Positions 38,774 through 48,535 of a stretch of DNA of 64,000 nucleotides are shown piece by piece; the first letter of the stretch is position 1, and each line of letters begins with the position of its first letter. The stretch is from contig CM038914.1 of assembly GCA_021904315.1 (NCBI GenBank), positions 1,116,001 through 1,180,000 on the forward strand, in the 5' to 3' direction. A model generated the notes under the pieces. It was not told the DNA's origin. It saw only the letters and a program-made list of their open reading frames with translations, and searched no databases. This DNA comes from Sphagnum magellanicum (taxonomy: Eukaryota > Streptophyta > Sphagnopsida > Sphagnales > Sphagnaceae). Both the position numbers and the translations under genes were made by a program.

Positions 38774-39536
38774 TGTGACCGAACAACAGGTCACCTCACT
38801 GGTGTGAACACGACATGCTTTTAAGGTTTGTTTTTTGATTTATTAGCCGTCATTTCTTTAGCCGAAATCTCTCCATTACTGTTACGGACGTTGCATGGGG
38901 AGGTTTTCTCTCTTTGTTGGGCTATTATGGAGTACAGGGAAGAGGCGACGCCAATGATGCTGAGGGATGTAGCTCTATTGATGAGGGGAGGTGGAAGGAA
39001 GGAAGGTGGCAAGAGGACATGAGGCGGTGGTGAGCTGATAGCAGGAAGGTCCAGACGAGATCATTAGCAATGCAGATGGGAGACAGAGAAGGACAGACGG
39101 GGAAGTGACAAAGAGTGGTAGAGAGTTGTTTAGAGCTGTGTAGAGAGCTGTTTTTTTTTAAGAACTTGGCTAGGTTGTTGTAATTTCTTCCGCTGCGCCA
39201 GCAACTTGGCCAAGCAGATGTTGTAAGGGCTAGACTTTCATAAGTGTCTAATCTTTGATGAATACAAGGAAGTCAGAAAGCTTGTGCTCTCTGGAAATTT
39301 TCATGAAAGGCAAGGTGTGAGTTCTAATGACTGATTATCTGCTCTGCTGATTTGTGGATGCATGAAATGTTTCTGTTCAAGGATCAGTGTATGTAGGTAG
39401 GAGTATTCTGTGATGAGTTTAGAGAGAAAGGGTTTGTGATTTGTGATTTGTCCAAGAAGATCAGCAGAGAGAGGCCACTCTGTTCATGCCCATGCTGGTA
39501 GTTAGATTTGTTGATTCGTCTCGGCACCCTCTCTTT
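38774..39536 (+). repeat. 3' LTR
   Basis: Direct copy of the 5' LTR, same length, about 4 percent diverged. It runs into ggttacacataaacc at the right edge. Confidence 0.85.
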
Positions 39537-39540
39537 TGGT

Positions 39541-41130
39541 TACACATAAACCTATACAATTGTATGCCTTTTATGACATTAATGTTCTTGTAGTTTATGA
39601 TCGAGATCATAAACTCATAAGGGAGTTTAGGGATATAGGGAACAAGCGGTTGATAAACAAGATGATACTCACCTAATTGACAATCCTACCCTAAAAACAT
39701 ACCAAATATATATATGGAGAAGGATTAGTGCATTTCTATGTTAGGAATGCACAACAAAGAAGAAATATGTCACATCTGTGGAAACCCATATATGCATTAT
39801 ACAAAAAGGGCCAAAACAATTACACTATTTGCTTCTTCTTCTTGTATTTCTAAGTTGATTTGTATCATTGAAACCTTCCCACCATCTTATGGAAATGAGT
39901 GTTAATTGGTGAACTTGACAATTCTAGCATTGAGGGTGTTGTAGATCCAAATGAATGTGTAGTCCTTGCCTGAACACATGGCCCAACAAAAGAGTGAAGC
40001 TAAATGAAAGACCAAGTGAGATTCATGCAGCTCCTTCCTTACAAGGCTCTATTCAAAATCATTTCGAAAGCTCTCCAAACACAAAAATTCCAAGAAGAAA
40101 TTCCTCTTTATTGAGCAAAACTCTAGCCCCTTTACACAAATCCTTCAAAGGTAGGCTTTATTCTTTAGAACAACAATAAGACTGATCATCTGAGAGACAA
40201 TGAAAACTATAGAACTATAAATCCTCCAGAACCCGTAAAGACTGACTACTCAAATTGCCAGTGATAGAGATATTTCAATTAACATGAGCCATACTGGTCC
40301 TGTCAATACCTGCATACTCTGGTTGAGTTCATTTATCAAAGATATCACAGGAAATACCTTGAGGACTTTGGTTTCCAGCTAAATCTACGTTACAAGAGAA
40401 GCAATTAGAAGCACAATTTAACTAACAAGACATTTTAGTGAACATGGCTGACTTCAAAAGAGTCTTTGTCCCAAGTGTCAAAAAAGAAATACAACAAATG
40501 TGCAGGAGCTTCAACCAGTTTGGCAGTGACAAGAAACTAAGAAGCTGCTGCAGAGTGCAAGGAGTCTGCAATACAAAATACAAAACACAGACAGCAGAAC
40601 AGCTTTGTGAGAAAACATGAACCTATGCTGATGTAGATGCTTTTCAAAGTTGGATCTCAAGATCCACTGCAGAAATGAATCCATCCACTATGCAGGTACC
40701 ATATGTTTAGGGCTGGACCTCACACTAGGCACATTTCCTGAAATGGATTTAAAGGCAAAGAGGAGTTAATGTGACAATTCAAATCTTGAAATTTATATAC
40801 CCTAGTGTCCCAGACATCTTGCTGATGCTGATCAATATGGATAAACCCTGACCAATAAGAAACATCAAGGTCCCAGAAAAAGAAAGAATTTGTGTACCTA
40901 ATGGCTTTGCACTCTTTCAGACCCTCAATTTCCTGTGCTAAAAAAAGCTCCATCCTCTTTACCAACAATGGTAGGAGTTGGTGGCTTGCCTCTTGTACTA
41001 AGAATATGCATGAGGTCAACAAATGCATATAATGGACAATCCTGTGATTATAATGATGACACTAAGCAGGATCTTGAGGCTTAAAAATGCCCAATCCACA
41101 TTGAGGACAAAGTTCAAAAGATGAAATGCA
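39541..41130. other. Intergenic and 3' region downstream of the YIPF5-like gene
   Basis: No supported gene. ORFs of 60-102 codons on both strands show no family features. The part nearest 41131 should hold the 3'UTR of the minus-strand YIPF5-like gene. From about 39.55 to 39.95 kb the sequence is AT-rich intergenic DNA next to the retrotransposon. Confidence 0.4.
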
Positions 41131-44015
41131 CTAAAATACGACAAGAAGTGAGAATGCCACATAGATCAAACCACATGGGTATGCCACTAACACTTTATGC
41201 TCATCAGCATGAGGAACCAAAACAGCCATCAAGCTTGTACATGACCGTGTGCACCAGAGCACTGTTACCGCAGCCATAATTAGTTTCACAAGCCCCCTGC
41301 ACATCCCCACAACTGCACTTAGTACAGTGTAACTGTGAACAATAATGGCTGTATTCATGCCAGTGAATTATCCATTTCCAATGCCAAACATGACAATTAG
41401 GGGTGGGTTTAGGTTTAAGCTAACTAGCTAATCTCCATATGCGAAGACTGCAGGGCTGGAAAGAAGCAATTTAAATGGAATTATGTTCTGGCATCTCTGT
41501 GTAAAGAAGCATAATTAAGTAAGAGAAAATGGGAGAGGAAATTTTTTCTGCACCTGCCAGGTACAAATATTGATAGTGCAGAAAACAGCACCATGGGAAT
41601 GAGACAGTAGCCTACTAGGCTAACACACCGATACAAGTCGAGGCTGCCATTCTTCCCTGCCAACAAATTGAAAACCATGTACAAGAACAAAGAAGCCAGT
41701 GTTGTCCACCCTAAGATCACTCCAAAATGTAGTTTACCAGCAAGAAGCTGGCATACACCAAATAGGACACAGAATATGATGGGCCCTGACAAATCAGCAT
41801 CCTCATGAAGATCCGGATTTATGCGGAAGGGGTTCAAAACTGTAATAGTTCTTCGCATGATTTGTGGAATGTTGATCCCAAGCTCTGCCACATCACAGAA
41901 TAAAGGTATCAGTCTCTGCACTTTCCAACTATGAAGAACCTCGCCCATGCAGGTAGAAAAGAAGGGGATTCCTTGAGTGGTCAGTGATAGCTGTTATGAC
42001 AGGTGACTGCTACAGTTGAGCTCTATTCCACACTCCAGGCATCAAGTTCCAGGGCTCAGGGGTTCAGGTCTACATTCTAATGAAAGTAGGGATGCCCAGA
42101 ACCACAACCAAAACAACCAAAGATAATGTGAGAGAGAGAGAGAGAGAGAGAGAGGGAGAAACAAGATGGAGAACTCTCAAAGCTATTTTGATCCTTTCAG
42201 GACAAAAAAACTGGCTTTGGAAAGCTCCCCACTTAGGACTAAGAAGTTCTCGATTAATTATTTGAAGATTGCTTGTTAAGAAAACTTCTACTCCAAACTA
42301 GTAGAAACTTTGAAGCATAACCTTTACTCTTAAGCAGACCAATTACACTTGCCATTACAGTTAACAAAGAAACTCTTTGGAGCTACTAAAAACAGAGCCT
42401 GAAAAACCTATAGAACTGCCAATTCAATAGTAATTGCCTATTGGAATCCACACAAGGCATATGCTCATATTTAAACCAGTGTTGGGCAGGTATCAACTTT
42501 TGAACATACCGGCTGGTAATAGTATTGCACCTGTTTTTTCAAAGTTCAGGTATCTCTTCATACCAGCCTCGTACTGGATCTCTTTTCAAACTTTCATACC
42601 AGCCTGGTCCTATTAGGGTCCCAGGCTGATTTTTGACTGTTATGAATGAGGCAGGTATGTACCTGGTATTGAGACTAATGCAGGTATTACCTCAAGCCCC
42701 TACCAGGTAGACACTAGTACAAGAGGCAGGTATTTACCTTATGTCCCCACCAGGCAGGTACTGGGATGAGGTTGCTATTGCCTCATGCCATATACTAGTC
42801 TGGTGGTCAGTCCTTTGATACCAGTACCAGTATCAACCTATATACTAGGGTTTCAGCCTTGTACCTGCCCAACACTGGTCAAAAACTTGGATACTCTGGG
42901 TTGAGAGAGCTTACTAAAAACCATTGAAGCTTAAGCTATTGTACTCCTAGGATATTCCTGAGTCTCCAAAGATCACAGCAGAAAAGCATTAGGCATACAC
43001 AATTAAGCTCACAAAAGGGTCTATGATATATGCTGTGGCTGGAGAGTCTTTTGACTAGCTAGATAGCGCAAAGCTGGAGAAAGCAGAGATATCAGAAACT
43101 AACAGATCACCTACAAACTTCTTACTGAGGATGATGGGGGACTTGTGCATTGTATCAAAACTTTTATTCTCTAGATTGCAAATCTGATAGGCTTGATCTT
43201 TGTATAAAAGAGTTGAGAAATCAAAGGACTGGAACCAAAAAAGGGAAGAAGATTTTGCCAGCCAATCTTTGTTTGTTTTTGAGTAATTCTAGAGCTCCAT
43301 CATGATAATGATTACTTCAACCTCTCTCTCTCTCCAAGGATGCCTTTTTGAACTTAACCATTTTTTCAGAGTGGACAATCAATCAGCTTCTTCCATTTTG
43401 AGGTGATAACATAGCCTCAAACACACAAAAGCTATGCACCCCCATGGTACAAAAGGACAGGAAAGAAAAGAAAGCACTACTGGACGCTCTTACCTGATTC
43501 TGAATTCAGTTGTAACTATGAACCTCGACTGTGTTGGAGAATGCAGATGCTTGTGTTCCTGACATCTGCATTGAAGAAAGATTCTAGGGTATAGGTATAC
43601 TCAGCTTCTTCCCTGTGTGCATTTAGGGTACTGATAATAAGAATGCCGTGGACAGAATTTGTAGGAAAAGAGAGAGAGAGAGAGAGACACACACACACAC
43701 ACACAGAACTCGAGAAGCGGCTAGGCATATGAACAAGAGTTGATTACACACACACACACCTTCAAGAAGCGGAAGCTCGTCTTCAAACGCGCCAAATCCA
43801 TTTCCGCTTCCTCCGCCGTAGGAAAGACGGCCTGATGGTGGAGCTACATTTCCTGATGAAGGAGCTCCAAGGTCGAAAGGCATGAAAGGGAGAACCGACG
43901 CTCCGTTCCTCCCCATCGGTCCCTGCCCTCCTGCCATCTGCCCAGCAGGAGCCCTTGGCCTCTGCCCTCTGAACGGCTCCGCTCCATCGAACGACAACGC
44001 CACATCGTCCCTCAT
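41131..44015 (-). CDS. YIPF5/Yip1-family membrane protein, three exons
   Basis: Members of this family are multi-pass ER/Golgi proteins that interact with Rab GTPases and other YIPs in vesicle trafficking. Exons on the minus strand: 44015-43760, 41884-41554 and 41296-41131, 753 bp in all, 250 aa, close to the family's usual length. All junctions are GT/AG and phases agree. The cytosolic N-terminus is Pro/Gly/Ala-rich. It is followed by the family block ELPLLEELGINIPQI (spanning the first junction), then LNPFRINPDLHEDADLSGPI, then about five hydrophobic segments: FCVLFGVCQLLAG, HFGVILGWTTLASLFLYMVF, VSLVGYCLIPMVLFSALSIF, LVKLIMAAVTVLWCT and a last YPCGLIYVAFSLLVVF. DEHKVLVAYP matches the conserved DEHR-x-LIAYP. 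Intron 1 (1875 bp) contains a hAT MITE; intron 2 is 257 bp. The gene looks intact. Assignment to the YIPF5/YIPF7 branch is from these motifs. Confidence 0.92.
42129..42154. repeat. GA dinucleotide microsatellite
   Basis: About 13 GA units in intron 1 of the YIPF5-like gene. Confidence 0.9.
42477..42877. mobile_element. hAT-type MITE in intron 1 of the YIPF5-like gene (401 bp)
   Basis: Both ends carry the same perfect 16-bp terminal inverted repeat, CAGTGTTGGGCAGGTA at the left and its reverse complement at the right. CAGTG starts are common in hAT elements. The interior is full of caggta / tacctg subterminal-type repeats in both orientations. The flanking octamers (atttaaac and gtcaaaaa) do not match well, so the target duplication is eroded or absent. 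Confidence 0.8.
43671..43759. repeat. GA and CA microsatellites at the YIPF5 exon 1 donor
   Basis: A GA run (about 43671-43687) passes into a CA run (to about 43704), and a second CA run at about 43746-43759 abuts exon 1. On the gene strand the second run is (GT)n and contains the splice donor itself. Confidence 0.85.
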
Positions 44016-44500
44016 CGCTCGCCCTTGTTCCTCTCTGTCTTTCTCTGTAGATCGATCGATCGATCGACCGAGCTTGCTTCCTTCGCTTCAGCGCTCTCCC
44101 CTCTCACGAGCTTCCCGCAAACAAAACAACAAACCCTAGATTTGTCGTGCACCCGAAGCTTGAGATGCCCAAAAGGGGAAGGGGGGTGCGGGCAGAGTGA
44201 AGACGGGTATCATCCTATTATATTGAAGGAGGTGAGAACCGGAAAAGAACCGGATGTCCATGGGTCTCTTCTCTTCCATACCAGGGAAGTTCCTTGGAAT
44301 TTTTTCAGTGTCGGTCTGGTAACGACTTTTGTTTATAGATACCTACCACCTTGGTCTTGATACCTACCTGCTGGCTACTTTTTGACCCTGTCTGTATACA
44401 GACAAGGGTTATAATATTAGTATATTATTAGTGTATTAATATACAGAAAGAAGGTGTTGAACAGGCTTGTGTGTAGGTGTGCAGGAAAAGTTGTTATGCC
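44016..44500. promoter_or_regulatory. Upstream region of the YIPF5-like gene
   Basis: Moderate-GC DNA with a GATC tetranucleotide run (44050-44067), which is probably in the 5'UTR since the ATG is at 44015. No definite TATA box or start site could be chosen. Confidence 0.4.
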
Positions 44501-44504
44501 TAAT

Positions 44505-45155
44505 GAGATTGCTGGATTTGATGGTCTGATTTATTTTCTGTAGTTATCCTGAGTGAACTAACAATATGTAATAACATTTGGTAGGTTTAAGAGAAATTTA
44601 GAGAATCAATGAAATCATTGCTAGAAAAAGATCGTTATTTTCAATGTTTTGTAGAATAGGGTGTGTGTAAGGCTCAAGATTATTTTCTCAAGCGAATGAG
44701 ATTGCTAAATTTGGTGGTTTGAACCAGTGTCGTGTGTGTAAATGGTTTTGGACTTACTCCATGTAAGTGTAGATCCCATAATGAAATTTATTTACATTCT
44801 GTGTAAGTGTCTAATATCCATTTACATTCAGTAAGTGTAAAATTGTGTAAATTTATTTTATGTCATGTAAAACAATGTAAGTGTAAAATAATGTAAATTT
44901 TTTTTGGGGAAAGAAGACCCAAAAACAAGATGACGTTACGAATAACATTAGTATATACACTTACACATTCCAAAACATTTACACAATGCTGTGTAAGTGT
45001 AAAAAGTTTGGACATGTAAGCATAAATCATTTACACTTACACAGGATTTACATGCTATATATACGACTATCAACACTTACACACACAACACTGGTTTGAA
45101 TTTGTTTTTTTCATTCATCTTGAGTGAACTAACAATGAATGATGTGTAATAGTTA
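44505..45155. repeat. Tandem duplication of about 90 bp, second copy split by a MITE
   Basis: Copy 1 (about 44500-44585) reads aatgagattgctggatttg .. gatggtctgattt .. ctgagtgaactaacaat. Copy 2 reads aatgagattgctaaatttgg..tggtttgaa at 44695-44724, is interrupted by the MITE at 44725-45093, and resumes tttg .. cttgagtgaactaacaat at 45102-45150. Confidence 0.8.
44725..45093. mobile_element. hAT-type MITE with 8-bp target duplication (369 bp)
   Basis: The left end CAGTGTCGTGTGTGTAAATG and the inverted right end CAGTGTTGTGTGTGTAAGTG match at 18 of 20 positions. Flanking octamers are GTTTGAAC (44717-44724) and GTTTGAAT (45094-45101), the 8 bp expected for hAT. The interior has many gtaagtgtaaa / tttacacttac repeats in both orientations, as in hAT subterminal regions. 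No ORF. Confidence 0.9.
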
Positions 45156-45171
45156 TTTACAAATAACGATC

Positions 45172-45387
45172 GGCCAAGGCGAATTGACCCCACATTGGGA
45201 TCATGGTTGAAACCCAAAAACTCATTTAAATGACCATATTAGGCCCAAAAAAATATAGATTTGGACTTAGTGACCCTGATTTAGTCAATGGAGATGATAT
45301 TTATAAATATTCAGAATATTTATAAACAATTTAAATGTTTTGGGGTTTTTATGATGATCCCAATATGGGGGTCAATTTGCCTTGGCC
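45172..45387. mobile_element. Foldback MITE (216 bp)
   Basis: The left end ggccaaggcgaattgacccc and the inverted right end ggccaaggcaaattgacccc pair, and the pairing goes on inward (ttgggatcat, then aaaccc and catttaaat) so almost the whole element can fold back. No target duplication was recognised, so the superfamily is open. Confidence 0.8.
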
Positions 45388-46400
45388 TGGTTCTAGCACA
45401 TTACTTGTGCACATTGTTTAAATTGTTATACCAGATTTGTTGGTCCTGCTACCTATTGGGTACTTTTGAAATTTTTGTAACAGCTTGGTGCTGTTATTGG
45501 GTACTTTTCAAATTGTTCATATTAGGAGTCTTGGTGTTAGATCTTTTTAAAAGTTTCATTCCCCCAAACCTAGTCCAAGATTGATTTTTGCCTGATTAGG
45601 CAAGTATATATTTATCTATGAAGCAAGGTAGGGTAGAACAGCCCATGACCAAACACTTAAAGGTTCAGAGAGTTTGGGCGTTTAGGGAGTACCTCTATTG
45701 ACCATGGAGTCTGAAGATGAATTGTAGAGCATCTCTTGGCGCTCCCAACGCCATTTATTGCTTGTCATTTGAGTGAAAAATGAACAAGATATCACGTCCC
45801 AAAGTTGGACACCCTTAATTGCTGGAACAAATAGCCAACAAACAAAGGATTCCCTATGATTAAACACTTTTGATCCTATTTTCATAATAGGGTTGATGAA
45901 AAGTAAACACCACATGTCTTATATTCAAAATTGGATGAAGGAAGAAATAGACAAAATTTTATGTAAAATTGTAAATCAACCATCAATAGTTAGGATCAAA
46001 AATTTCAAATAGGGTTTCACATCCATGGTGATGGGTGTTCATTTGTTCTCTATACCTTAATTCCCATAATGCTAACCTTAATTCCCCCAACACTTGGAGG
46101 TGTCACGGGGCTTCCCACTACGATCTCTTTCATTTCCTCTAATCAACTCCTTTTGGTTTGGTCCTCAATGCTTAGAGGTGTTGCCAAGCTTCCCATTATG
46201 ATCTGTTTCGTCTCCTTTTGGTCTTAGTAACTTTGCAATGATAGTGTTTGCACTTAGAGCTCGAGATGTGCACTTGGAGTTAAGCTTCTTGAACTTGTTG
46301 ATGTTTGGGATTTGCTCCATTGTCCATGTTCATGCTTGCCTTGTGTGTGATGCAAGTATGGAGCACGACACTTGAACTAGCCAAAGGAGAACGAAAGTTG
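45388..46400. other. Intergenic DNA
   Basis: No supported gene. A local two-fold duplication is visible near 46095-46215: cttggaggtgtcacggggct and cttagaggtgttgccaagct, each followed by tcccactacgatct or tcccattatgatct. Confidence 0.45.
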
Positions 46401-46419
46401 TTGTGTTACAAGTTTAGTC

Positions 46420-47831
46420 TTTTTCTCTCTCTTTGAGCAAGAGCTTGAACTCCCGTTGTTCCTACATTGGTCCTTTCTTTCAAGTTCGAGTTCAAGTTGC
46501 TATTGTTCTAGTCCTTTTTTCTCCTCTCCTTGAGCTTGTGTTTGAGTTGCTACTACCTTGGTCTTTCTTTTTCTCCTTTCCTCAAGCTTGAGCTCAACTG
46601 CTATTTACATTGGTCCTTTTTTTCTTCTTCTTCTCTCCTTTCTTCAAATTGTTGCTACTTTGGTCCCTCTCTCTTCTCCTATCCTCTCCTTGAGTTGTTA
46701 TTGCCTTGGGCCTTCTTTCTTTTGTCTCCTTTCCTTTCCCCTCTTCAAACTATTAATGGCTTGGTCCTTTTTTCTCTCTCCTATCCTTTCCTATCCTTGA
46801 GTTGATGTTGCCCTTGTCCTTCTATATTTCCTCTCCTCTCCTCTCTTTAAGTTGATGTTGCCTTGGTCCTTCTCTCTTTCTCCTCTCCTTAAGCTCGAGG
46901 TGGAGCTACTATTGCCTTATTCCTTCTCTCTTTTTCCTTTCATCTCCTCAAGCTCAAGATGATGTTGCTTTAGTCTTTCTTTCTTTCTCCTCTCCTCAAG
47001 CTCAAGCTCGCGATGTTGTTGCCCTAGTCATTTTCTTTTTTTCTCCTTTCCTTTCCTTGAGTTGTTGTTGCCCTGGTCCTTCTTTTTCTCCCCTCCCCTC
47101 TCCTCTCCTCTCCTCTCCCTACTATTGTTTCGGTCCTTTTCTCTTGTCTCCTCTCTTCTCTTTGAACTACTATTGCCTTAGTCCTTTTTTCTTTTTCCTC
47201 TCTTCGAGCTCAAACTCAATTATTGTTTGCCTTAGGTTCTTCTCTTTCTCTCCTTTCCTCTCCTTTCTCTGAGCTACTATTGCCATGGTCCTTCTCTTTT
47301 TCTCCTTTCCTTGAGCTCGAATTATTGTTGCCTTAGTCCTTGTCTCTTTCTCCTCTATTTGAGCTTGAATTACTACTACCTTAGTCCTTCTCACTTTCTT
47401 TTCCTCGAACTTCAGGTTGAGCTCTTGTTGCCCTGGTCCTTTTCACCTTCCTTTCCTTGAGCTCAAACTACTATTGCCTTAGTCCTTTTCTCTCTCCTCA
47501 AGCTTGAGTTATTGCTACCATGGTCCTTCTCTCTTTGCTCAAACTCAAGTTGTTGCTGCCCTTGTCCTTTTTCCTCTACTTAAACTCAAGCTATTATTAC
47601 CAAGTCCTTTTTTCTATCCTTTCCCTAAGCTTGAATTTGAGTTGTTGCTTACCCTAGTCTTTATTTTTCTCTCTTCTCTTCGAACTTGAGCTACTTTTTG
47701 CCTTGGTCCTTTTCTTTCTCTCTCTTCAAGCTCAAGTTCAAACTATTGTTTATTATGGTCTTTCATTATCTCCTTGAGCTATTACTTACGCTAATCCTTC
47801 TCTCTGTCTCTCTGAGGTCGAATTGTTGCCT
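46420..47831. repeat. Pyrimidine-rich degenerate tandem array
   Basis: Some 25-30 degenerate copies of a unit of roughly 45-50 bp made of (c)ttgagctcgag, ttgttgccttggtcc and ttctctctttctcctctcc. Phe/Ser/Leu-rich ORFs across it are translations of simple sequence. The array stops at the left end of the putative hAT element and array-like sequence resumes at about 60866. Confidence 0.85.
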
Positions 47832-48029
47832 ATTTTGGTTAAGGTTGTCACAACGTATGTGCATCTATCATGACATGACAGATGCATCTAGACCTAAACA
47901 CACCCCTACATTACATTAGTATAAGGTCAACCTAACTCAACCTAGGGTCAACTTAGGTCAAAGGCACTTTTAAACTACCTAAGGCAAATTTATGGGTGAT
48001 TGAAATTGGACCCGTTCTAGTCATCATAT

Positions 48030-48195
48030 TTGAGGCAACTAAATTTTTTTTGTTGCTAACCATTCGACAATTGAAAAAAATTCAATCACCACATGATTGG
48101 CAATGAAACATTTTTGATTGCCAAATTTGTGGTGATCGATAACATTATGTCACTAATCATGTGGCAACTGAATTTTTTTCGGTTGTCACACACTT
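48030..48195. repeat. Inverted TGGCAA / GGTGATC-type repeat cluster, left subterminal
   Basis: Alternating strings such as attggcaatgaaa, gattgccaaatttgtggtgatc, gtggcaactgaatt and tcggttgtcac form overlapping small hairpins. The same style of sequence is found at 56.64-57.06, 58.02-58.37 and 60.54-60.72 kb. Confidence 0.6.
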
Positions 48196-48535
48196 CTAGA
48201 TCTTGGTTGTCTAATTAACCATGGATTGATTTCCACCATTGATTTGGTGACAAAATTTGGTCTCACTTGGTAATAAAATGTAGACCTTGCATGTCAATAC
48301 TCATTTTTTCCTTCAATGAGGTGTGTTAACCTTGTGTTGTTTAAGGTTAATCATTGCCATATAACTTGAAAGGGAGGGGTGAAACTTTTATGGGTGTTTG
48401 AATTTCATATCGTCATATTGCATTTGCAATTAGTATTGAATTTCACTTGTAGCCTTGAAGGTGGAGTTTGATCTTATTGTTGAATAACTTAATTATATTA
48501 ATCAAGCCTATTTTTTTTTGTACAATATTTTATCG

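Larger units (their letters stand above)
31703..39536 (+). mobile_element. Ty3/gypsy LTR retrotransposon, full-length but dead (about 7.8 kb)
   Basis: Two direct LTRs (31703-32465 and 38774-39536, both 763 bp) enclose a primer binding site, an extra upstream coding-like stretch, one gag-pol frame and a polypurine tract. The order protease, RT, RNase H, integrase is that of Ty3/gypsy. By eye I count about 32 LTR differences, nearly all transitions and no indels, or roughly 4 percent. A match of a few bases extends outside each LTR (catatgtgacc at the left, ttttggt at the right), so ends are uncertain by about 5 bp. I see no exact target-site duplication; cata occurs beside both outer ends. Confidence 0.93.

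Noticed and set aside
46530..47919. Several ORFs of 60-98 codons rich in Phe, Ser, Leu and Pro
   Set aside because: They are translations of the pyrimidine-rich tandem array and occur on both strands with no domain or start context.
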